From Halocynthiibacter namhaensis (GTDB lineage Bacteria; Pseudomonadota; Alphaproteobacteria; Rhodobacterales; Rhodobacteraceae), in NCBI RefSeq assembly GCF_000812685.1, contig NZ_JWIF01000012.1, positions 1 to 64,000 on the forward strand: 64,000 nt of DNA, given 5' to 3'. The notes beneath the pieces were generated by a model, which saw only the letters and a program-made list of their open reading frames with translations, made no database searches and had not been told where the DNA came from. The position numbers and the translations under genes are program-made. Below are positions 32,787 to 41,748 of this stretch, piece by piece (within the stretch, counting starts at the first letter, position 1; each line of letters begins with the position of its first letter).

Positions 32787-35786
32787 ATGTGCGCCGATAC
32801 GCCGACTGAAACTGTTGACTATAAAGACACTCTGAACCTGCCGAAAACCGATTTTCCGATGCGCGCAGGCCTGCCCAAACGTGAGCCCGAATGGCTGGCC
32901 CGTTGGGAAAAGCTGGGCGTCTATGATCAATTGCGTGCCAAAAAAGACCGCACACCATTTATCCTGCATGATGGCCCCCCCTATGCGAATGGTCATTTGC
33001 ACATCGGGCACGCGCTGAACAAAACCATCAAAGACATGATCGTGCGCAGCCACCAGATGATGGGCCATGACGCGCGTTACGTGCCGGGTTGGGATTGTCA
33101 CGGTCTGCCGATTGAATGGAAGATCGAAGAACAATATCGCAAAAAGGGCAAAAACAAAGACGAGGTCAATATCGTTGATTTCCGTCAGGAATGCCGCAAG
33201 TTTGCCGACGGTTGGGTCGACATCCAGCGCGAAGAATTCAAACGTCTGGGCATCACCGGCAATTGGGCCGATCCTTACCTGACCATGAATTACCACGCCG
33301 AAGCTGTTATCGCTGCGGAATTCCAGAAATTCCTGATGAACGGCACGCTGTATCAGGGTTCTAAACCTGTCATGTGGTCCCCGGTTGAGAAAACCGCCCT
33401 AGCCGAGGCCGAGGTTGAGTATCACGACAAAGAAAGCTTCACGATCTGGGTGAAGTTTAAGGTTGTTGAGGGTGCTAAAGCTGAGTTTCTGGACAGAGCT
33501 TCGGAAATGCCGATCATTTCCGGCAATGATGAAACTGGATTGTTCACACAGGCATTTGAAAAGTTTCGTAATGCCCATGTGGTGATCTGGACTACGACCC
33601 CTTGGACAATCCCATCCAACAAAGCGGTCGTTTATGGTCAAGATATTGCCTACGGGTTGTACGAAGTGACTGACACACCTGATGAAAGCTGGGTCAATGT
33701 TGGCGATAAGTACCTGCTGGCGGATAATCTAGCGGCCGATGTTTTTAAACGCGCGCGCTTGGAAGAAAACCAATATGAGCGTACTTGCGATGTGACTTCA
33801 GATGAACTGCAGTATTTGAAGTTGGCTCACCCGCTTGCGGGCGCTGAAGGTGGCAATGGCGAATGGGATGACATCCGTGATTTCCGCGCGGCTGACTTTG
33901 TGACCGACACCGAAGGCACGGGTTTTGTGCATTGTGCGCCAAGCCACGGGATGGAGGAATTTGAACTCTACCGTGATCTGGGTATGTTGGAACAGGTCAT
34001 CACCTATAACATCATGGACGATGGTGGTTTCCGCGCGGATCTGCCGTTCTTTGGCGGCACATACATCCTTGATCGCAAGGGCAAGGAAGGCAACGCCAAC
34101 AAGACCGTGATCGATAAGCTGGCAGAAGTCGGCGGTCTGCTGGCCCGTGGCAAGATCAAACACAGCTACCCACATTCCTGGCGTTCCAAAGCGCCGATCA
34201 TCTATCGCAACACGCCACAATGGTTTGCGGCTGTGGATCGTGCGGTGGGTGATGATCAGAACGAGATGGGCGAGACCATCCGTGAACGTGCGCTGAATTC
34301 CATCGATAAACTGGTGAAATGGACCCCGCAAAAGGGCCGCAATCGCCTGCATGCGATGATCTCGGACCGCCCTGATTGGGTGCTGTCACGTCAACGCGCC
34401 TGGGGTGTGCCGCTGACCTGTTTCACCAAGAAAGGCAGCTTGCCGACGGATGCGGATTACCTGCTGCGTGATCCTGCGGTGAATGCACGTATCGTTGAGG
34501 CGTTCGATGCTGAGGGCGCTGATTGCTGGTACATGGACGGCGCAAAGGAACGTTTCATCGGTGATGCGGCGAACCCTGACGATTATAATCAAGTGTTTGA
34601 CGTGTTGGACGTGTGGTTTGATTCAGGGTCCACACATGCGTTTGTTCTGCGTGATCGTGAAGATGGTGCGCATGACGGCATTGCGGATGTTTACATGGAA
34701 GGCACCGATCAACACCGTGGTTGGTTCCATTCTTCCTTGTTGCAAGCCTGTGGTACCAAAGGCCGTGCGCCTTATAAAAACGTTGTGACACATGGGTTTA
34801 CCTTGGACGCCAAGGGCGTCAAGATGTCAAAATCCTTGGGCAACACCATCGTTCCAGAAACTGTGGTCAAGCAATATGGCGCGGATATTCTGCGTCTTTG
34901 GGTGGCCCAGACAGATTACACCGCCGACCAACGGATCGGCCCGGAAATCCTGAAAGGTGTGGCTGACAGCTATCGCCGTTTGCGCAACACCATGCGCTTT
35001 ATGCTGGGGGCATTGGATGGGTTTGACGCGGCGAAAACCGTGGCACCCGCTGATATGCCAGAGCTGGAACGTTGGGTTCTGCATCGCATGGCCGAGCTAG
35101 ACCAAACCGTGCGCCTGGGCTACCGTGCATTTGATTTCCAGGGCGTGTTCCAGGCGATCTTCAACTTTGCCACCCAGGATTTATCGGCCTTCTATTTCGA
35201 CATTCGCAAGGACGCCTTGTACTGCGATGGCGACAGTGCCGAACGTCTGGCGGCTTTGACGGTGCTTGATATGTTGCATCAACGCCTGACCACCTGGCTT
35301 GCTCCGGTTCTGACCTTCACAATGGAAGAGGTTTGGTTGGAACGTTTTGGTGGCGACGACAGTTCTGTTCACCTGGTGGATTTCCTGGAGACACCTGCGG
35401 ATTGGATTGATGAACCACTGGCCGAGAAATGGGCAGAGATCCGTAAGGTGCGCCGTGTTGTAACGGCGGCGTTGGAAGTGCAACGCACCGACAAAGTCAT
35501 AGGGGCCAGCCTTGAAGCAGCACCCGTTGTGCATGTGGATGACGCCGATGTCTTGGCTTTGCTGCAATCCGTTGATTTCGCAGATGTTTGTATCACGTCG
35601 GCCGTGTCCCTGACAAATGACCCTAGCCCTGCCGAGGCCTTCCGCATGCCGGAAGCTGACGGTGTTGGCGTGGTGTTTGAAAAGGCCGATGGCGACAAAT
35701 GCCAACGCTGCTGGAAGATCCTGCCTGATGTTGGCACCCACAGCCACGTTGCCACCTGTTCGCGCTGCAACGATGCGCTGGGATAA
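32787..35786 (+). CDS. ileS: Isoleucyl-tRNA synthetase
   Basis: The 999-residue class I synthetase charges tRNA-Ile and has the full domain order: HIGH motif as HLHIGHAL (about 71-78), catalytic-site PGWDCHGLPIEW, the CP1 editing domain with VIWTTTPWTIPSNKAV (about 271-286) and the downstream GTGFVHCAPSHG, KMSKS as GVKMSKSLGNT (about 675), an anticodon-binding domain and a C-terminal zinc-binding CQRCWK...CSRCNDALG. No T-box-like leader is seen. A good terminator follows. Confidence 0.98.
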   Translation: MCADTPTETVDYKDTLNLPKTDFPMRAGLPKREPEWLARWEKLGVYDQLRAKKDRTPFILHDGPPYANGHLHIGHALNKTIKDMIVRSHQMMGHDARYVPGWDCHGLPIEWKIEEQYRKKGKNKDEVNIVDFRQECRKFADGWVDIQREEFKRLGITGNWADPYLTMNYHAEAVIAAEFQKFLMNGTLYQGSKPVMWSPVEKTALAEAEVEYHDKESFTIWVKFKVVEGAKAEFLDRASEMPIISGNDETGLFTQAFEKFRNAHVVIWTTTPWTIPSNKAVVYGQDIAYGLYEVTDTPDESWVNVGDKYLLADNLAADVFKRARLEENQYERTCDVTSDELQYLKLAHPLAGAEGGNGEWDDIRDFRAADFVTDTEGTGFVHCAPSHGMEEFELYRDLGMLEQVITYNIMDDGGFRADLPFFGGTYILDRKGKEGNANKTVIDKLAEVGGLLARGKIKHSYPHSWRSKAPIIYRNTPQWFAAVDRAVGDDQNEMGETIRERALNSIDKLVKWTPQKGRNRLHAMISDRPDWVLSRQRAWGVPLTCFTKKGSLPTDADYLLRDPAVNARIVEAFDAEGADCWYMDGAKERFIGDAANPDDYNQVFDVLDVWFDSGSTHAFVLRDREDGAHDGIADVYMEGTDQHRGWFHSSLLQACGTKGRAPYKNVVTHGFTLDAKGVKMSKSLGNTIVPETVVKQYGADILRLWVAQTDYTADQRIGPEILKGVADSYRRLRNTMRFMLGALDGFDAAKTVAPADMPELERWVLHRMAELDQTVRLGYRAFDFQGVFQAIFNFATQDLSAFYFDIRKDALYCDGDSAERLAALTVLDMLHQRLTTWLAPVLTFTMEEVWLERFGGDDSSVHLVDFLETPADWIDEPLAEKWAEIRKVRRVVTAALEVQRTDKVIGASLEAAPVVHVDDADVLALLQSVDFADVCITSAVSLTNDPSPAEAFRMPEADGVGVVFEKADGDKCQRCWKILPDVGTHSHVATCSRCNDALG

Positions 35787-35793
35787 ACGAGAT

Positions 35794-35826
35794 AAGGGCC
35801 TGCAGAAATGCGGGCCTTTTTCTTTT
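35794..35826 (+). terminator. Rho-independent terminator after ileS
   Basis: AAGGGCCTGCA pairs with TGCGGGCCTT (minor bulge) around a GAAA-type loop and runs into TTTTTCTTTT. Confidence 0.85.
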
Positions 35827-35844
35827 GTCACTTAGGTTATTGAT

Positions 35845-36583
35845 ATGCGCATAGGACGATGCCCTTATTGCCTTCTCGAGAAACGCCTTGTTCGGCCTCA
35901 TGCCTTGCCTGATGCCTTCACAAGAGCAATTAAGAGGGAAAACAGTGGAAAGGTGTTGTATCTAAGCGTTAATGGCGGCGCTTCGGAGAGGCAGGATGAC
36001 GGCAGTGGATTCCTGCTGTGCAACGAATGTGAAAGTATATTGAACAGAAATTTTGACCATCCTGTACAGCGGATGTTGCGACGGATTTCTCAGGATCGTG
36101 CGAAATACCCTTCTAGGTGCTTTTTCAGATTCAGTGGCAGTTCTCTGGCCGGGTTTATTGTATCGGTAATCTGGCGTGCGGCACTGTTAGATACGTATTT
36201 GTATAGAGATTTCAAACTCGATGATGAAATTCTCGACGCTATGCACACTGAGTTGTGGAATTGGGGAAGTTTGAAAAGGGGAAAGTACCGTTACTCCATG
36301 AATGCTATTGTTGATGGCGTTGCGGAACTTGAGCGACAGCAAATATCTCAATTGTGCTTTCCACAGAAACAATACGCGCGGTGATGTTGAAGTCACATTT
36401 GTCGGTGGCGGTTTTGTATTTCACTGGCATTTGACTAGGCCGCGCCATTCCGTACAGAGGAAAATGGGGGTGTTTTCTGCGCTTAGCGATAAGTTTTGTA
36501 TTAGCGAGAAAGAGTTGCTGGACATTTCTGGTATTCAGGAAAACCTTCGGGCAGAAGATAAACGAAATCGTGGACATGGATGA
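35845..36583 (+). pseudogene. Zinc-finger/HNH-like hypothetical gene, frameshifted, low GC
   Basis: The first frame (35845-36384) has CPYC (residues 6-9), RPHALPDAF and LLCNECESILNR, the CxxC...H.xP...CxxC arrangement seen in a widespread family of uncharacterised HNH-like proteins. The second frame (about 36310-36583) carries the expected continuation, VEVTFVGGGFVFHWHLTRP... up to RNRGHG, so one frameshift between 36310 and 36384 probably broke the gene. Base and codon use are AT-richer than in neighbours, which points to horizontal acquisition. Function is unknown; some relatives occur in defence or mobile-element contexts. Confidence 0.55.
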
Positions 36584-36598
36584 AGGGTGTAGACCGCA

Positions 36599-37019
36599 TG
36601 ACAGAATCACACGCCAGAGATCACGGAATTGAAATCGGACGGTTTGCGCAGGGGTACTGAATGCGATTACGGATGTGGCTGGTGTGCGGGTGGGGCATGT
36701 GAGTTGTCGTGACGGGGAACGCACACAGACCGGGGCAACTGTGATCATCCCTCATGACGGCGATATCTTTCAGGACAAATGCCGCGCAGGTCTTGCGCGC
36801 ATTGGTTCGTCTTTGTCCAACGGATCGGGGGATTATGCCATTGCCTTTTCCACGGCGCGTGAGGGGGATGTGCCCAATGCGGAAACCTCACCTTATTTTG
36901 AGGCAGTGATTGAGGCAACGGAAGAGGCGATCTTGAATTCGTTGTTGATGGCAGAAGACACCCAGGGCTGGGATGCCGGGGAGGGCGCGCCGAACCATGT
37001 GAAGGCGTTCCGTCTGTAG
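36599..37019 (+). pseudogene. P1/DmpA-type (S58) aminopeptidase with frameshift and internal deletion
   Basis: The beginning (MTESHARDHGIEIGRF at 36599, then after a one-base shift near 36655 LNAITDVAGVRVGHVSC) and the end (SNGSGDYAIAFSTA, SPYFEAVIEATEEAILNSL) of an S58 peptidase are fused at about KCRAGLARIG. Intact proteins are around 340-380 residues; roughly the middle two thirds, including the nucleophile region used for self-cleavage, is missing. It cannot be an active peptidase. The C-terminal part remains in frame up to TAG. Confidence 0.8.
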
Positions 37020-37084
37020 CTTTGCGCAATTTCCGGGGCGGGTTTGGACTTGTGTTGGGGCGATGCAACGCGCATTCTGCGTTT

Positions 37085-37552
37085 ATGAATATTGGCATTA
37101 CAGATACGCCCATCGGTCGGCTTGGCTTGGTGGAAGAAGACGGACTGATCACACAGCTTTTGTGGAATGCAGATATGCAAGGCGACGACAGCAGCGTCTT
37201 GCGCGATGGATCAAAACAATTGTTGGCTTATTTCAATCACGAACTGACCGAATTTGATCTGCCGCTGTGGGTGAAGGGAAGTAATTTCCAGAGGGCTGTG
37301 TGTGACTTTATGTACGGCATTCCTTTTGGCGATACAGTCACCTATGGCGATATTGCGAAAGCCACGAAAACACCGGCACAGGCGGTGGGTAACGCTTGTG
37401 GGGCCAATCCTATCCCCTTGATTATTCCGTGCCATCGGGTGCTAGGCGCCAATGGGCTTGGTGGGTTCTCTGGCGCAGGTGGTGGGCTTAACGGGATTGA
37501 AATGAAAGTCACGCTATTAAAGCATGAAGGGGCCGCTGGCCTTTTGATTTGA
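37085..37552 (+). CDS. ogt: Methylated-DNA--protein-cysteine methyltransferase
   Basis: The 155-residue suicidal DNA-repair protein transfers the alkyl group from O6-alkylguanine to its own Cys in PCHRVLG (about residue 123). Supporting motifs are FGDTVTYGDIAKA, QAVGNACGANPIPLIIPCHRV and NGIEMKVTLLKHEG. The ATG at 37085 gives the usual N terminus (MNIGITDTPIGRLGLVEEDG). It lacks an Ada-type regulatory domain. Confidence 0.95.
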   Translation: MNIGITDTPIGRLGLVEEDGLITQLLWNADMQGDDSSVLRDGSKQLLAYFNHELTEFDLPLWVKGSNFQRAVCDFMYGIPFGDTVTYGDIAKATKTPAQAVGNACGANPIPLIIPCHRVLGANGLGGFSGAGGGLNGIEMKVTLLKHEGAAGLLI

Positions 37553-37579
37553 TTTTCGTTCCCTAGGGTGGAGGGTGAC

Positions 37580-38179
37580 ATGCTTGGGGTTTTGCGTGCC
37601 CGTTTTGCAATCTTTGTGATCTGTTTTGGGATGCCCGCATATGGCGCGGCTTGCCCCGATGTGTCTGATTTGGATCAAGGGATCAGGTTGCAGCGTGATC
37701 AAGATAATTTCAACACAGTTTTTCAACAAAATGATGGCATGTTGTCAGAGGCACGCAGCGCGCAGGGGCGGGTTATTCATGCGCGCTATGGTCATCCGCT
37801 GATGGTGTCTGAACGCTGGAGCGACGCAGGAAACGACCACATGTCATTACAATATGATGCGAGCGCTGCAGAATTAGATGCCTTGGTTCCGGGCCGACGT
37901 ATTGAACGGAATGTTACGTTGACAATGTCGGATGGGGTCGAGGTTAACGGTCGGGTGACATGGGTGGTGGAACGCTTTGATCATGTAACCATTGGCCGCT
38001 GTAGGTACCCTGTGCGTCAGTTTCATGAACGTATGGAACTTGAGGGTTATGGCACAATTCGCATGGTGAAATTTTATGCCCCAGATGTTGGTTTGATTCT
38101 ACGTAGCATTACGGTGGATGAGGGTTGGAAACCCTTGCGCGATGTGCAGTTTGACCAGATATTGCGGATCGGCGGATGA
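37580..38179 (+). CDS. Secreted hypothetical protein
   Basis: The ATG at 37580 follows GGAGGGTGAC. The 199-residue protein has a Sec signal (MLGVLRARFAIFVICFGMPAYGAACP) and a mature domain rich in beta-strand-like segments (RIERNVTLTMSDGVEVNGRVTWVVERFDHVTIGRCRYPVRQF). Two Cys remain that could pair in the periplasm. No family is recognised. It is 28 bases after ogt and could share its transcript. Confidence 0.75.
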   Translation: MLGVLRARFAIFVICFGMPAYGAACPDVSDLDQGIRLQRDQDNFNTVFQQNDGMLSEARSAQGRVIHARYGHPLMVSERWSDAGNDHMSLQYDASAAELDALVPGRRIERNVTLTMSDGVEVNGRVTWVVERFDHVTIGRCRYPVRQFHERMELEGYGTIRMVKFYAPDVGLILRSITVDEGWKPLRDVQFDQILRIGG

Positions 38180-38341
38180 ACTGGATCTATCCTTCAGGCA
38201 ACTTTCTGTGGCGTCGTGATATTTACGCAGCGTTTGGGTGAGATCGGATCAATGCTGCAGATTTATGACAATTTCGATTGCACCGATTAGGCGAATAGGC
38301 TTCAGCTTGGGCAACTGCCACATATGCTTGAGGTGCCGGAA

Positions 38342-39184
38342 ATGTCAGCCTTTATTTTTGTCTCAATTCTTATGGCGGCTCTGTTGCACGCCAGCTGGAA
38401 CGCGCTCATCAAGACGGGGGATAACAAGCTCGCGGGTATGATGGTGATGGCGCTTGGCCATGGGGTGATTGGTTTGATCACGATTGCCACTCAGCCCATG
38501 CCCGAGGGAACAGTTTGGCTTTGGTTGTTGGGGTCCGCGACCTTTCATACGGCCTATCAGTTCTTCCTTGGTTATGCTTACCAGCAGGGGGATTTGTCCC
38601 GTGTGTATCCCATCGCACGTGGTGGCGCACCCATGCTGGTTCTTCTGGTGAACGGCATTGCTTTGGGGGAATATCTGTCGTTGTCCAGCTATGTGGGTAT
38701 CGGGCTGTTGGGGGTAGGTATTGTCCTTATGGCGCGGGGTGTTTTCACATCAGGAGAGTCGCGCAAAATGTTGCCGTTCGCCATCGGATCTGCCTTCGCC
38801 ACAGCTGGATATTCAATTGTGGACGGCCTGGGGGCGCGAGAGATGGACAATGCTGTTGCCTATGTCGGATGGCTTTTTGTAATAGCTGCGGTGACATATC
38901 CTGCCTTGATGATCAGCGTGCATGGCACATCCATTTTACGCATTAATCGTAAAACTTGGCTATTGGGTATGTGCGGTGCGGCTGCATCCTACACATCCTA
39001 CATCATTGCGGTTTGGGCCATGACACAGGCACCGATCGCGCTTGTTACAGCAATGCGAGAGACATCGATCCTATTCGCGGTTCTACTGGGATGGCTGGTT
39101 TTTGGCGAAAAAATGTCGCGTGGAAAAGCGATTTCGGCTTTGCTGATCGTAGCAGGTGTGGTTATCACGCGCCTGCCGTATTGA
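38342..39184 (+). CDS. EamA/DMT-superfamily transporter
   Basis: The 280-residue protein has about ten transmembrane segments in two EamA repeats. HASWNALIKTG near the N terminus, YPIARGGAPMLVLL in repeat 1 and MTQAPIALVTAMRETSILFAVLLGWLVFGEKMS in repeat 2 are characteristic of the family. GAGGTG lies at a good distance before the ATG at 38342 (38324 is an alternative). Substrate unknown. It is not closely similar to the EamA protein at 8108. Confidence 0.9.
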   Translation: MSAFIFVSILMAALLHASWNALIKTGDNKLAGMMVMALGHGVIGLITIATQPMPEGTVWLWLLGSATFHTAYQFFLGYAYQQGDLSRVYPIARGGAPMLVLLVNGIALGEYLSLSSYVGIGLLGVGIVLMARGVFTSGESRKMLPFAIGSAFATAGYSIVDGLGAREMDNAVAYVGWLFVIAAVTYPALMISVHGTSILRINRKTWLLGMCGAAASYTSYIIAVWAMTQAPIALVTAMRETSILFAVLLGWLVFGEKMSRGKAISALLIVAGVVITRLPY

Positions 39185-39188
39185 TTAT

Positions 39189-39884
39189 TTAAACGCTACG
39201 GGCGGGGATTAAGCTTTGTGCGATCCCGGCGAGGGCGAGGTAAATACTGGTGATGATCAATCCCCAGAGGGCCCAGCTTTCTGGGTGGAATTCAACCATC
39301 GCCGCCCAACCTGCAAATCCGGTCCAAGCAATTGCCATAGGGGCTGTTAGTGTGCGCCAGCGCTCGGTGCGCATGGGGTGGACGAATTTGATGGGCAAGA
39401 ACATCGCGACTGAAAATGCCAAGACGATGAACAGAATAACCTGCCAACTTGGCGCGGTTGCAAAAAGAACCAAGATCACCATGTTCCAGCATCCAGGAAA
39501 CCCAGAGAAAGAATTATCGTCTGTTTTCATGCGGCTATCTGAATAATACAGCGCCGATGTGAAGGTGATCACGATGATCGAAAGCCATCCAGACCAACCA
39601 TCAAGGAGACCCGATTTAAACAAAGCATAGGTGGGAACAAAGACATAAGTGAGGTAGTCGATGATCAAGTCCAACAAAACACCATCATAGATTGGTGCGT
39701 TGGTTTTTACGTCAAAACGTCGGGCAAGGGGGCCATCGATGCCGTCGACAGCAAAGGCCACGACCAGCCAGACAAACATCAGGCTCCATTTTTCGTCAAC
39801 GGCTGCAAGCATGGCGAGCATGGCAAAAACAGCCCCAGTCGCCGTGAGAAGATGTACGGAATATGCTTTGATTTTTTGGGTCAT
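39189..39884 (-). CDS. pcs: Phosphatidylcholine synthase
   Basis: Pcs condenses CDP-diacylglycerol with choline in the inner membrane, a one-step route to phosphatidylcholine found in alphaproteobacteria. The CDP-alcohol phosphotransferase motif D-G-x2-A-R-x8-G-x3-D-x3-D is present in DGIDGPLARRFDV through YDGVLLDLIIDY (about 47-77). The 231-residue protein has about eight hydrophobic segments and the Pcs-type FVPTYALFKSGLL and FIKFVHPMRTERWR-like end. It is convergent with the transporter gene, four bases away. Confidence 0.93.
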   Translation of the reverse strand: MTQKIKAYSVHLLTATGAVFAMLAMLAAVDEKWSLMFVWLVVAFAVDGIDGPLARRFDVKTNAPIYDGVLLDLIIDYLTYVFVPTYALFKSGLLDGWSGWLSIIVITFTSALYYSDSRMKTDDNSFSGFPGCWNMVILVLFATAPSWQVILFIVLAFSVAMFLPIKFVHPMRTERWRTLTAPMAIAWTGFAGWAAMVEFHPESWALWGLIITSIYLALAGIAQSLIPARSV

Positions 39885-39959
39885 AGCCCCTCATGCCGCA
39901 TCTTACGAGTGAAGGCAACGCAACAATTAACTTGGGCTAAACGAAATGCCAGGACCCTG

Positions 39960-40919
39960 TTATTTTTCGGGCGCGCTCCGCGGGTGAGCGTCTTCATAAA
40001 CCTCAAGCAAACGCGCTGTATCAACGGCTGTATAGGCTTCTGTCGACGCGAGCGACGCATGCCCCAACAGTTCTTGGATAGACCGCAGATCCCCGCCGGC
40101 GCTTAACAAATGCGTGGCAAAAGAATGGCGCATGGCATGGGGGGTAACACTTGCCGGAAGGCCAAGCTGCATGCGTACATTTTCCAGTGTCTTTTGTACT
40201 TGGCGCGCCAACAGAGGGCCACCTCGTACGCCTCGAAATAACGCTTGATCAGCAGCGTCAGATCCTGGCCATACCGCAACATAACGCGCCACAGCTTGGC
40301 GCGCGGTGGGAATGACAGGCACAATGCGGTCTTTGTCACCTTTGCCGCGAATATGCAGTTTGTCGGTCAATGGCACGTCTGCAAAGGTCAGGCTGAGCGC
40401 CTCTGAAATCCGCAATCCACAGCCATAAAGCAGGGTCAAAACAGCAACATCACGGGCTTGAACCCAAGGTTCGTCCGATTGCATTGCCGCAGTTTCAAGC
40501 ACGGCTTTCGCAGCATCTTTGCCCAAGGGGCGAGGCAACTTATTGTGAAATTTTGGTGCGCGGGTCATCATCACAGCCGTTGCGTCAAAGTCGTCACGTT
40601 CTGAAAACCAACGATAGAAGCTTTTGACAGCGGATAGCTCGCGCGCCAAGGAACGAGCTGAAATACCACGATTTTTCTCATGCGCCATGAAGGAACGCAT
40701 ATCCGTCACAGAGATATCTCGCAACATTTCGACACCACGCGCGCCTTCCATGTGGTTTGACAGAAATGCGAAAAACAGCAGCAAATCGTTTTGATAGGCC
40801 GTAACTGTGTTCGCCGAAATGCGCCCAAGGGCACTGTCCGTTGTCAACCAACGTGCCAGCAGATCCGACAGGGCAGGCGCAATTATATGGTGATCAAGCT
40901 CTGTCGGTTTGGCACTCAT
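39960..40919 (-). CDS. xerC: Tyrosine recombinase XerC
   Basis: The 319-residue recombinase has the SAM-like N-terminal domain and the catalytic set R (CGLRISEAL), K (IRGKGDKDRIVPV), HxxR (TPHAMRHSFATHLL), H (LLGHASL) and the nucleophile Tyr (STEAYTAV). With XerD it resolves chromosome dimers at dif. The start overlaps the end of the DUF484 gene by 4 bases, a pairing that is conserved in proteobacteria. Confidence 0.95.
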   Translation of the reverse strand: MSAKPTELDHHIIAPALSDLLARWLTTDSALGRISANTVTAYQNDLLLFFAFLSNHMEGARGVEMLRDISVTDMRSFMAHEKNRGISARSLARELSAVKSFYRWFSERDDFDATAVMMTRAPKFHNKLPRPLGKDAAKAVLETAAMQSDEPWVQARDVAVLTLLYGCGLRISEALSLTFADVPLTDKLHIRGKGDKDRIVPVIPTARQAVARYVAVWPGSDAADQALFRGVRGGPLLARQVQKTLENVRMQLGLPASVTPHAMRHSFATHLLSAGGDLRSIQELLGHASLASTEAYTAVDTARLLEVYEDAHPRSAPEK

Positions 40920-41623
40920 GCCAGCCAGCGTCGCATGGACCGTTCAAGCACGCCTGCAAAAAATGTCAGAAGGTCGGTGCCTTGGGACGGTTGAAATTGA
41001 TCGGGGTCTTGTGCCCCCATCAATAGCATCCCTGGCAATTTCCCCGGCCCGAAATCAAGCAACATTGCGGCTTCAGATTGGATATGCCCATCGCCTTCAA
41101 GGTAAAGCCAATCGGCACCATCTGAAACGCTGCGCAGGGTCACTTTGCGCTGGGTTTCTTCATCCGTTGCGCCGAGATACCCGGCAATCACGCCTGGTGC
41201 GGCGGCGGCAAGAACCGTGCCGAGACGATCAAGAGATGCATCAGTTTCCTCCTGATGGGTTTCAAGCACCAACCGTACGGAATCCACACGCAAGATTTCA
41301 GAAACTTCGCCACCTAGGTTGAGTAGAAAATCCTCAAAATTGAGAGGGTCTAACATCTTCAAAACTGCGCGGTGCACCTGATTGGTCCCTGCGAGGTTCT
41401 CGTAGGCGGCAGAAATAACCGTTTGATGGGTGTCTTCCAGCTGGCCAAGACGGGTTTCTAGACGCCCCATTGCGACCGACCGTAGATCCACAACATTGTT
41501 GCCCATCCGGCCTTCGTCAGCGCTAATGAGGGCGCGCATCACATCGGGGTCTTCCAGAACCACTTCGGGTTCGGACATGATTTTTTCACGCAAAAGTTCT
41601 GCGCTTTCGGCTGTGTCGCTCAT
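40916..41623 (-). CDS. DUF484 family protein upstream of xerC
   Basis: The 235-residue protein has an N-terminal helical segment (LREKIMSEPEVVLEDPDVMRAL) and a GAF-like region (AYENLAGTNQVHRAVLKMLDP... ILRVDSVRLVLETH) as in DUF484. Role unknown; conserved coupling with XerC suggests a link to chromosome segregation or simply shared expression. Confidence 0.92.
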   Translation of the reverse strand: MSDTAESAELLREKIMSEPEVVLEDPDVMRALISADEGRMGNNVVDLRSVAMGRLETRLGQLEDTHQTVISAAYENLAGTNQVHRAVLKMLDPLNFEDFLLNLGGEVSEILRVDSVRLVLETHQEETDASLDRLGTVLAAAAPGVIAGYLGATDEETQRKVTLRSVSDGADWLYLEGDGHIQSEAAMLLDFGPGKLPGMLLMGAQDPDQFQPSQGTDLLTFFAGVLERSMRRWLA

Positions 41624-41681
41624 ACCTGTTACTGCACTCGATTGTTTGATTTTTTCCAGCTATAGCAAGAATAACAAAAAA

Positions 41682-41701
41682 TTTACAGATTTTTTTGTAA
41701 A
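41682..41701. promoter_or_regulatory. AT-rich inverted repeat in the DUF484-xerC/priA divergent region
   Basis: TTTACA (41682-41687) and TGTAAA (41696-41701) flank an 8-base T-rich spacer in the 125-base divergent promoter region. It may be an operator; equally it could be chance in AT-rich promoter DNA. Confidence 0.25.
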
Positions 41702-41748
41702 ACTGTCGATAGACACATCAAGAAACACCTGCAGGGGGCCGTATCGTT

